From Trichomonas vaginalis G3 (taxonomy: Eukaryota; Parabasalia; Trichomonadida; Trichomonadidae), in assembly GCF_026262505.1 (NCBI RefSeq), contig NC_067204.1, positions 24,273,300 to 24,337,299 on the forward strand: DNA of 64,000 nucleotides, in the 5' to 3' direction. Of this stretch, positions 31,000-39,793 are shown one piece after another (positions within the stretch are counted from its first letter, which is position 1; every line of letters starts with the position of its first letter). The notes under the pieces were generated by a model. That model saw only the letters and a program-made list of their open reading frames with translations, had not been told where the DNA came from and made no database searches. The translations under genes were made by a program, and so were the position numbers.

Positions 31000-31960
31000 T
31001 TTCATTTTTCTTTATATACCCTATAATTCCTGGGTTGTCAATTTTTTTGGGGGCTATGGAGAAATTTACTTTATCAATAGCGCACCATAGATTCGAATCC
31101 AGAGCCTATAATTCTAGAAGTAGATGAAGGTACCCTAGAATAACTATGTGGTGTAGTTTTTATTGCTATTTAAGATATCACATAAAATATATTAATCAAA
31201 TAATAAAAATTTCAATAAAATTAAATAATTGTTATTTTTATATAGAGTAGATATTATTTCTATATTTAGATCGAAAAAATAAATAATTCTGAAGTACTAG
31301 TAATATTCATCCATGATGATTTATTTTTCAATATTATACAATAAGAAATATATTTATAAGTTTTTTTTTGAAAAATGTTTAAAATTGAGAGATCAAAATT
31401 TCGATTTGTGAAAAGAAATCATAAATCAAATATGTCCTAATTTTTGTTTTTATTAGGGTATACATGTTTTATACTCGAAGTACGGTATGTTGTTGTTTTT
31501 TTATTCAATAATTAAAAACTTGCATACAGGTCGTAAGGTGTTGGAATATCGTACACAGAGGTTACACACATGTCTAGGGCAACTATTTGTTATGAATGAG
31601 TGTATTTTAAAAGATTTGAAATATCATAAGATTGATCCAAAATGGCATTATAATAAATGTTTTTATCCAATGTTAATTATATTTTAAATAAAGTAATGCA
31701 AAATTAATGACTTTTGAAAATTGAGAGAGAGAACAAAAAATAGAGTTTTTAAAAAACTAAATGTTGAAATAGTTTGAGATATCAATAAAATTAACAGTGA
31801 AAAATATTAATCAGAATAAATACAAAAATTGGGTATCTTATTGAAAAAATATGTGAAAAAGAGTGAAGATCAACCGAAATTTTATATTAATATAAAGGAT
31901 ATAAAAGAAATGTGAACGTAAATAAATATAAATTAAAAGATATAATTAAAATTTTTAATA
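31000..31960. other. AT-rich intergenic region
   Basis: About 960 bp after Vps8. A T-loop-like string at 31090-31099 has no matching stems, so I do not call a tRNA. No other gene recognised. Confidence 0.55.
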
Positions 31961-31961
31961 A

Positions 31962-32345
31962 AGTTGAATCAAAGACAACAATTGATAGACAATTGTTGTC
32001 TTTGTGTACAACATTCACTTGAATTATAAACAATAACAAGTGTTTGTTGTTCACTGAGCAACTTTGAGAAGAATCATTTGTGATTCTTGTCAAAGTTGAA
32101 TCAAAGACAACAATTGATAGACAATTGTTGTCTTTGTGTACAACATTCACTTGAATTATAAACAATAACAAGTGTTTGTTGTTCACTGAGCAACTTTGAG
32201 AAGAATCATTTGTGATTCTTGTCAAAGTTGAATCAAAGACAACAATTGATAGACAATTGTTGTCTTTGTGTACAACATTCACTTGAATTATAAACAATAA
32301 CAAGTGTTTGTTGTTCACTGAGCAACTTTTAGAAGAATCATTTTG
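31962..32345 (+). repeat. tandem 132-bp hairpin repeats (array G)
   Basis: Three units at 31961, 32093 and 32225 (period 132). Each unit carries a perfect hairpin CAAAGACAACAATTG / CAATTGTTGTCTTTG with a 5-base loop. Between units there is a nested dyad: CAACTTTGA and AAGAATCA pair with TGATTCTT and TCAAAGTTG, with one symmetric mismatch. Because 132 is a multiple of three, one minus-strand frame stays open through the array, but I judge it non-coding. Confidence 0.9.
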
Positions 32346-32393
32346 TAATACTTTGAAACACAAAATAGCATATTATGCTTTTATTTATCTATA

Positions 32394-32575
32394 TGTGTCA
32401 TTGTGGGAGACATTGTCTATGCAAGTCTCCCAGAATGACACATTCATACACAATCTTCTTCTGATTGTGTATCTTTTGTCAACAAAGTGCAACAGTGCAC
32501 TGTTATTGTGTGCTATGTGTCATTGTGGGAGACATTGTCTATGCAAGTCTCCCAGAATGACACATTCTTCTCAAA
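32394..32575 (+). repeat. 1.5 units of the 122-bp satellite
   Basis: The same 122-bp unit that forms the core of the foldback element at 32798-34917 occurs here as one and a half copies, just after the 132-bp array. Hairpins GGGAGAC/GTCTCCC and ACACAATC/GATTGTGT are visible in each unit. Confidence 0.88.
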
Positions 32576-32797
32576 TGTTCTTACACTCTATTAAAACTAT
32601 TCATAAATACAATTTCAATCTTATCCTCATTTTCTTCCTATTACACGTATCGAATCCCAACCTACTGAAACACTTATTCCTCACAATCATTCGCAAATTT
32701 TTCTAATCTATGTTTTCTCAACTATTATCCTTTACCTTCATAACAGCATTTAAATATTCCTAATGAAATTTAATGTTTTCATATTAAATACTTAATC

Positions 32798-34917
32798 ACA
32801 CAAAAATTATATTATCAAATTTTTATATCATTCTTAAATTCCAGATTATATTGCTTACTTTGCAAGCTAACTATAATATAGTGTGATAGCCTTATTGAAC
32901 TTTGATCAAATACTCCTTCGTCCGTTAAAAATTAAGATGCGTTTAAAAAATCGGAAAAAAATTCTTTTGTTTTATTTTTAATTTTTCAACCGATAAAACT
33001 TTTTAGAAAAACTCCAAATTCCAAGAAATGCTTAGATTCAATATGAAGAACATATTCATACAGTCATTTCGTTTCAAATTTCAATTTTCAAATCGAACAA
33101 AGCTGCAAATTTGAACACTTTACAAAATTTTGAAACGTCTTTTCCCGAATGAATATTGAGTTTCAAGCCGGACAAGCTATAGCAAAACTGATTCTTATGA
33201 CACACTCTATCATTTTGGTTTTTTTTTTGCAAAACGTGGGTAAACACCCATCTCATAACACATTTTTTGCAAAATTTGGTAAAATCCGTGTAAATGCTCA
33301 GATACATGTGGCCAATAATATTTGAATACTGACAGGTCCGGATATTAGGTTTAAATAGCTGATTTAATTCGAAATATGAAAAAAGATGAAATCTCAATGT
33401 AATATAGTAAATTAAGAATCAGTATGAATGGTTATATGATTTTGATAAAAGAAAACTGAATGAAATAGAACAAAATTTGAATCTCAGAATTTAAAAGTAA
33501 TGAGAAGAAAAAGTGGTTTAGGGGTTTTATGATAGGTTATTGTCGGGTATTAGAAGTAAATATGTTGAAAAGAGATATTTAATTAATATGAGACAAAATT
33601 AAAACACGAAAAGTGCATAATGCACTCTTGTCGGTCGAAGTTCCGCAATCGTATTCTAATTGCGGAAGATTGTCTCATTCTGGAAGACATTGTCTATGCA
33701 AGTCTCCCAGAATGACACATTCATACACAATCTTCTTCTGATTGTGTATCTTTTGTCAACAAAGTGCAACAGTGCACTGTTATTGTGTGCTATGTGTCAT
33801 TGTGGGAGACATTGTCTATGCAAGTCTCCCAGAATGACACATTCATACACAATCTTCTTCTGATTGTGTATCTTTTGTCAACAAAGTGCAACAGTGCACT
33901 GTTATTGTGTGCTATGTGTCATTGTGGGAGACATTGTCTATGCAAGTCTCCCAGAATGACACATTCATACACAATCTTCTTCTGATTGTGTATCTTTTGT
34001 CAACAAAGTGCAACAGTGCACTGTTATTGTGTGCTATGTGTCATTGTGGGAGACATTGTCTATGCAAGTCTCCCAGAATGACACATTCATACACAATCTT
34101 CAATTCTTGTTTTAATTTTGTCTCATATTAATTAAATATCTCTTTTCAACATATTTACTTCTAATACCCGACAATAACCTATCATAAAACCCCTAAAGCC
34201 ACTTTTTCTTCTCTATTTACTTTTAAATTCTGAGATTCAAATTTTGTTCTATTTCATTCAGTTTTCTTTTATCAAAATCATATAACCATTCATACTGATT
34301 CTTAATTTACTATATTACATTGAGATTTCATCTTTTTTCATATTTCGAATTAAATCAGCTATTTAAACCTAATATCCGGACCTGTCAGTATTCAAATATT
34401 ATTGGCCACATGTATCTGAGCATTTACACGGATTTTACCAAATTTTGCAAAAAATGTGTTATGAGATGGGTGTTTACCCACGTTTTGCAAAAAAAAACCA
34501 AAATGATAGAGTGTGTCATAAGGATCAGTTTTGCTATAGCTTGTCCGGCTTGAAACTCAATATTCATTCGGGAAAAGACGTTTCAAAATTTTGTAAAGTG
34601 TTCAAATTTGCAGCTTTGTTCGATTTGAAAATTGAAATTTGAAACGAAATGACTGTATGAATATGTTCTTCATATTGAATCTAAGCATTTCTTGGAATTT
34701 GGAGTTTTTCTAAAAAGTTTTATCGGTTGAAAAATTAAAAATAAAACAAAAGAATTTTTTTCCAATTTTTAAACGCATCTTAATTTTTAACGGACGAAGG
34801 AGTATTTGATCAAAGTTCAATAAGGCTATCACACTATATTATAGTTAGCTTGCAAAGTAAGCAATATAATCTGGAATTTAAGAATGATATAAAAATTTGA
34901 TAATATAATTTTTGTGT
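32798..34917. mobile_element. large foldback element F with satellite core
   Basis: Arms 32798-33606 and 34108-34917 (809 and 810 bp) are near-perfect reverse complements, enclosing about 500 bp of tandem repeats. Within each arm, about 110 bp from the outer end, lies TACTCCTTCGTCCGTTAAAA (32909) and its complement near 34786-34805; such CTCC-TCGTCCGTTAAA ends resemble termini of Tc1/mariner-like MITEs, so an older element may form the inner part. Open frames in both arms are the same sequence in mirror image and show no known domain. No transposase. Confidence 0.85.
33682..34104 (+). repeat. 122-bp satellite core of element F
   Basis: Units start at 33682, 33804, 33926 and 34048, exactly 122 bp apart; the last is partial. 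Each unit is almost entirely made of hairpins: GGGAGAC/GTCTCCC, TACACAATC/GATTGTGTA and AACAGTGCACTGTT. Confidence 0.93.
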
Positions 34918-35292
34918 AGTTTAGTATTTAATAGGAAAATATGAAATTAGATTAGTCAAACATATAAATTGTTATTATATGAAATGATAACAATTGATAA
35001 AACATACAGATTGGAAGATTAGGTGAATTTTTGTGATGAATAGGTGTGTTTGTATGTAATGCAGTTAGTATGGTTAAGTTGGGTACTGTGGCACTGCGCG
35101 CCTCCGTACACCACTTAACGGTTTTGACACTTTACGAAACCGGTAACGTATATTTTACAACACAAACGACAACACTAACTTAACCTTAAATATTTACAAA
35201 ACCACCACTCACTTCACTTCACTAACAAACTCACTAATGTAAAAAAATAAACGTTCTCACTATCGTTCTCACTAACGACTTCACTAATGTTC
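34918..35292. other. junction region before Polinton 1
   Basis: The composition changes near 35080-35110 from AT-rich host-like DNA to sequence with GCGCGCC, TTAACGG and repeated CTCACTA motifs, which I take as the left flank or terminal part of Polinton 1. The matching terminal repeat was not found elsewhere in the window, so the exact end is uncertain. Confidence 0.4.
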
Positions 35293-35667
35293 TCATAAAT
35301 TTTCCTCAATATCTTCATCATCAGTGTTAACCCTATTGTAGTCATACTTGAAGCCATAAACTTTCTCTAACTTCTTAACGTACAATTTACATAACTTACC
35401 TTCGTCATCATATGGTTTAATGATATAACTATTTCTATCTTTATACACAGTCAATGAAAAGTCAACTGGTCTCGGATGTATTTGAAAGAACATGTTATGC
35501 TCAGGAAGGAAGAATAAATGTTTAAATGTATGTTTGTTATATTTTCGATTTGTATGAGTTGCTTTTGTTCTGTCATTTACATCCAAATAAAAATTTTCAG
35601 TAAAATAAAAAATAAACTTAAAAATTAATGATATCACCACCCTCACACGTATGAAAACATAGCACAA
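35293..35667 (-). CDS. Polinton 1 hypothetical protein
   Basis: A 124-codon frame with protein-like C-terminal two thirds (HPRPVDFSLTVYKDRNSYII, acidic end DDEDIEENL). The start is unclear: the frame opens with TTG and its first 30 residues are hydrophobic and AT-driven. It is the outermost gene on the left side of the element. Function not recognised. Confidence 0.5.
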   Translation of the reverse strand: MCYVFIRVRVVISLIFKFIFYFTENFYLDVNDRTKATHTNRKYNKHTFKHLFFLPEHNMFFQIHPRPVDFSLTVYKDRNSYIIKPYDDEGKLCKLYVKKLEKVYGFKYDYNRVNTDDEDIEENL

Positions 35668-35686
35668 AAATAAATTTAGGTGAAGT

Positions 35687-35700
35687 GGTGAGATCTCACC
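35687..35700. promoter_or_regulatory. 14-bp palindrome GGTGAGATCTCACC (copy 1)
   Basis: Perfect palindrome in the gap between the genes at 35293-35667 and 35742-35978, embedded in a longer conserved context (TTTAGGTGAAG before, TTTTTTCACC after). One of four copies in Polinton 1. Confidence 0.7.
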
Positions 35701-35741
35701 TCTTTTTTCACCTGTTTTTTCACCCTGTTGAATTCATTGCT

Positions 35742-35978
35742 TTATAACTCTCTTCCTTTCTCCAACTCTTCTAACTTCTTCTTAAGTTCAGCAATGTTGT
35801 CCTCATGAAGTTTAATCTTTCTCAAAATTCCTTCTTTATCTAATGGTTGCTTTATCTTTCTAAACTGAACTCTACCATCCTTCATAGTATGAATGTAAAA
35901 ACCTTCTGGAACCGCTCCTGATTTAATGTATTCTACCAAAAACTTTTGTTTCATTGCTTCAGTGACTTTAGTCGTCAT
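35742..35978 (-). CDS. Polinton 1 small coiled-coil protein
   Basis: From the ATG at 35976-35978 the product has 78 aa. The N-terminal half (YIHTMKDGRVQFRKI) resembles a short block in the neighbour at 38074-38529 (YYVSQSKDGKIYVRKRKV). The C-terminal half is a Lys/Glu/Leu coiled coil (IAELKKKLEELEKGREL). A palindrome (35687-35700) lies between its stop and the next gene. Function unknown. Confidence 0.55.
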   Translation of the reverse strand: MTTKVTEAMKQKFLVEYIKSGAVPEGFYIHTMKDGRVQFRKIKQPLDKEGILRKIKLHEDNIAELKKKLEELEKGREL

Positions 35979-36028
35979 TTCAATCAAATAAAAATTTTAA
36001 TATTAAATAAAAATAACGTTATTTTTCA

Positions 36029-36464
36029 GTAAGGAAACGCAGGAGTTTTACGATTTATTTGAGGAGTAGGTTCTGGTTTAAATGTTGGAGTCGGTTTAGG
36101 AGTTGACTTTTGAACAGGAGTTTGTACTTCCATAGGTTCAGGAGTCATTGAAGGTTTTGCTTGTGAAGGTGTTGGAGTTTGTTTAACTTCAGCTACTTCA
36201 GTATTATTTACAACATTTGCTTTATTTCTTTCAAATCATAACTGCTCCTGCTGTAGCTAGCAAACCTAGTGGGAGACCATATTTTATATAAGGACTTGAC
36301 CAAATGCTATTTTTGACAGGAGCTGGTGGAACACCTAACCTTGGTGAGACTGCTCTTTGCCATTGTGCAGCTCGTAAGAAATATTCAATAGGTGCTCCAT
36401 AATCGTTTGGTAAAGTTTGTTTCATAGATGGTGAAGGTTCACGAGAGCTTGATGAAGAACTCAT
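36029..36464 (-). pseudogene. Polinton 1 small membrane/proline-rich protein region, broken
   Basis: Minus-strand coding-looking sequence: an N-terminal Ser-rich segment from the ATG at 36464, a short hydrophobic stretch (YGLPLGLLATAGAVMI) that could span a membrane, and a Pro/Thr-rich stretch nearer 36029. Broken, about one break. It lies directly downstream of the capsid gene region, so a minor virion role is possible but unproven. Confidence 0.45.
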
Positions 36465-36494
36465 TTATAAGCTTTAAAAATAAACGTTCATCCT

Positions 36495-38069
36495 TTATTC
36501 CTCACCGTCGTCCGTAGCTAAGTTATAGTCATCTAATCTTATTATTGGGATTCCATTAGCACGCACCTGAATGGCAAAGCAACAATCCCTCATAAATCCA
36601 ATAAGTGGCTTTGGTACATTTTCAGTTGCTAGTTCAATAGGTCCTTTAACAGACAATTTGTATGTTATTGGAGCAGTAGATGTTTGACCTTGCTGGAAGC
36701 AAAAGTCCACTTCTGTTGGAAAACCACATAAGAAATGTGTGTTGTCATAGCTATCCCATTTATGTTCCACACTACCATCATCCACCAATGACCTCATAAC
36801 ATCTTCATTAAATCCTATCATATCATTGTTTGTATTGCAAGCGTTCGCAACCATTTCATAAAATACAGGTCCATATGATTTTTCAGGTTCTGCGGGCATA
36901 TTTCCATAAGCTCCCATGGAAAGCTGAAGATATTTAAACTTAGGGTTCTCAAAATTAACATAATAGTTGTCTTTCTTTCTAATAGTGCCCAAATACTTTT
37001 AACATTAATAGGCGTATAAGCTGCTGTAAATGTTGCACTTGAACTATCTGTATTCTTTGAGAATGAACCGTCCATAGGAATCCAATCCATAACTTTAACA
37101 GGAAAACATAAAGCCTCGTTTGTATAATGTTCTACAAGTTCTGTATAAATGTTAGGGTCTAAAGAGAATGACTTTGGATGAATGAAACATTCATTAAAAT
37201 CCATCTTTGTTCGAAATAGTTGCTGGGTTACAGTTGTAATAGTAACTGTTCCACTAGCTTCTACTGCCTTCGTTATCATAGTGAATGGTTCATTCCATGG
37301 AACAAATTTATTTGTCGGTGGATTTGAATCTGAAGCAAATGCAACTTTAAGAGTTGGATTGAAAGCAATGATATCATTTACAGATATAGATGTGCATTGT
37401 AAGGCGTCGCTACTGAACTTTACTTTAAGCTGAATGTTTCCTGCAAAAGCTGGAATAAATCGAATAGCTTCTAATGGAAGGAATCTTCTAACAGGAATTC
37501 TTAAACGAAGCTTAAAATCAAATGATTTTCCTGCTGTAATTGGACCACTAACAATTTGTCCTGTTCTGCATGTTCCCGAATGACTCCATACATCTTCATG
37601 TCGAGTCTTTGAGAAAACATTACTTTCTTTATTTGTTCGGTAGTTTGTGAGTTTGAAGTTATATATGCTTCTTCTCTTGCGTTGTCTTGAGAATATACGA
37701 TACGACCATTTGCAAGGATTTGATATCCAGCAACTGCATAGAAAGCGTCATCGAAACCAATCCAAAATCCTGGTGGGTTTGTTTTATTGGAACCTGAACC
37801 AATTTCTTTATCTACATAAATTGACCTTCCATTTTATACGACGTAATGAATGTATTGTAAAGGTCCAACATATTTTCACCAGGAGGTGAGAGATTGAATG
37901 TTACCCATGTGTTATCTTTAGCAGTTCCAGGTTGTGATGGAATCTTTGCGTCAGAATATTTTCTATTAGTGTCACCAATTTGAACTGCATTGTCTATGAT
38001 ATCGAAATATGAGCGAATCTGATGAATATGCTCTGCTGGAGTAAATTCGTTTAGCTGTTCGTTCTGCAT
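36495..38069 (-). pseudogene. Polinton 1 major capsid protein region, broken
   Basis: Blocks on the minus strand correspond in order to the capsid gene of Polinton 2 (58618-60266): a stretch ending MLDLYNTFITSYKMEGQFM, a central block with GYQILANGR where Polinton 2 has GYKIYSN, and C-terminal blocks. The predicted fold is the double jelly-roll of Polinton capsids, inferred from this correspondence. The gene is broken, about three breaks. Confidence 0.65.
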
Positions 38070-38073
38070 GTAT

Positions 38074-38529
38074 TTACTTCAGATAAAAATATCTATTTAC
38101 TTCATTATTCTCACTCTTCTTCTTGGCATTCGTGTGGAAGTTGTTTCTTGACATTTTCAATGAACTGTACATTCTTTTTGTCTCAACTTCTTTCACTGGC
38201 GGGTCAGGATTCTTTGACTCGGTTTGTTTTTCAATGAAATTCACGAACTTTGCAATAAGCTCTTGGTTCGTTATTGAAAGTACATCTGGCTTCTTTTCTT
38301 CTTGTTCTTTTGGTGGCTCAGTTTGAACAGAAGGTTTTATATAGGCTTCGTGGACTTCACCCTTGCCATACACCTTAATGTTGTCGCTTTCTGCATTCGC
38401 TAATGGAACCTTTCTTTTTCTTACGTATATTTTACCATCTTTACTCTGACTTACGTAATAGAAAGGATGTTGTATTCCTCTTGCGTCATTTAATATAATA
38501 GACTCTCGCTCTGATTTTGACAAGCTCAT
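38074..38529 (-). CDS. Polinton 1 hypothetical protein
   Basis: A 151-aa frame from the ATG at 38527-38529, ending four bases before the start of the capsid region, as if co-directed with it. It begins MSLSKSERESIILNDARG and has a short block YYVSQSKDGKIYVRKRKV like that in the small gene at 35742. The middle is Glu/Lys/Pro-rich. Not recognised; perhaps a capsid-associated factor. Confidence 0.55.
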   Translation of the reverse strand: MSLSKSERESIILNDARGIQHPFYYVSQSKDGKIYVRKRKVPLANAESDNIKVYGKGEVHEAYIKPSVQTEPPKEQEEKKPDVLSITNQELIAKFVNFIEKQTESKNPDPPVKEVETKRMYSSLKMSRNNFHTNAKKKSENNEVNRYFYLK

Positions 38530-38576
38530 TTTACATCGGTTAAAGTTTTAATTTTGTTTTTTATCTGCAGTCAAAT

Positions 38577-38833
38577 GACTCAGACAAGCCCTACGGACAA
38601 GACCCAAGGAGTCATAGATGTTGAAGCATTGAAGAAAGAAATTCGTGAGCAATTTTATCCGAACTGAAGGAACAAAACAAGAACAAAAGCCAGAGAGACC
38701 AAAGAGAAAACTTAGTGAAAAACAACTAGCTGCATTAGCTGCTGGAAGACAAAAGAACCCACGTTTGCTGGCGAAGAAAGCTAGAGAAGAAGCTGAAGCA
38801 AAAGCTAAAGAAGCTGAAGCAAAGAAAGAGTAA
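38577..38833 (+). pseudogene. Polinton 1 small basic protein region, broken
   Basis: Plus-strand sequence opening MTQTSPTDKTQGVIDVEALK and ending in an Ala/Lys/Glu-rich helix (REEAEAKAKEAEAKKE). The basic composition suggests DNA or capsid binding. Broken, about one break. Divergent from the capsid-side genes. Confidence 0.45.
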
Positions 38834-38857
38834 ATGGTTTATTTTTATCCGAATTAA

Positions 38858-39712
38858 ATGTATAGACAAATACCTTTATCTGTTGCGTTCAGTAGTGAAA
38901 ACCCTGACGTCAAAATAAAGGGAACAGAGTAACGTTATAATTTCCAACAGACTGGAATTGTGAACATAAATGAAGAGAAGTACATTGGGCATAACATCTA
39001 TGTATATAACACATGCTTTCAGAAAGGTACTTTATACTTCAAGTCGAGATAGAAAATGACGAACAGTCTTTAAGCGCCCAAAACATTCACATATACAAAT
39101 ACTTTAAAGACGATACACATTGTTGCAATGTATGATTTCATTTAATGAGATGTTCGAGAAAAAGTTTAACATTGAAGTACAAACTTTACAGCCTTTACGT
39201 GAGTTTCTTGCACAACTGAAAGAAAAAGGTAGTGAGCCACAACTTATAGACTTTCATTATGAATTTAATGAAAATGAGATGGAACTCATGACTGTCAGTT
39301 TGTTATATATTCACCATTCAATGAAGTAGCTAAAAAGAAAAAAAATCCATTACGTATAAGATTTCAAATCTCTGAACCAAGTGATGATTTCAAGAATGTT
39401 TTCAATTATGATGCAATGCTTCCGAGGAAAAATGAATTTTCAAAGATTGTAACACCTGGCATTTGGGATAGAAAGCAAGCTATATTATATTCAAACTTAA
39501 GTAAGGGAGTTGAAAATGAGTTCATTGGTCATACAAGAACTACACCACTGCCAAATCCTAAATACTATAAATTAACTGGCTTCAATCGTGAGTTTTGGAT
39601 AGACATGTTCTCCACTCATGACCATAACTGCCCAGTGTTCTTACCTCCAGACCATAAGGACTGTCTCTACATTGAAGCACAACTCTTAAACTCTACCATC
39701 GCAGTATTGTAA
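38858..39712 (+). pseudogene. Polinton 1 unknown gene region, broken
   Basis: Coding-looking plus-strand sequence with blocks such as TPGIWDRKQAILYSNLSKG and a Cys/Asp-containing end. It begins near a MYRQIPLSVAFSSENPDVKI block. Broken, several breaks. Position beside capsid genes suggests a minor virion protein, but I do not recognise it. Confidence 0.45.
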
Positions 39713-39793
39713 ATGACCACATGGGCTTCGCCCTTGCCGCTAGCGGCTTATTTTTATCACGAATGACCTCATTGCTGACAAAAATAAATGACC

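Noticed and set aside
31080-31110. tRNA-like T-loop string GATTCGAATCC
   Set aside because: The flanking bases cannot form a T-stem or acceptor stem on either strand.
31887-32363. 158-aa open frame with 44-aa repeats
   Set aside because: The repeat unit is 132 bp, a multiple of three with no stop in that frame, so the frame stays open by arithmetic. The DNA is explained by hairpins, and no domain is seen.
33074-33397. 107-aa frame present in both arms of element F (mirror at 34320-34642)
   Set aside because: Identical mirror-image copies in foldback arms, with no known domain and no start context. It may be a captured gene fragment, but I cannot support it as coding.
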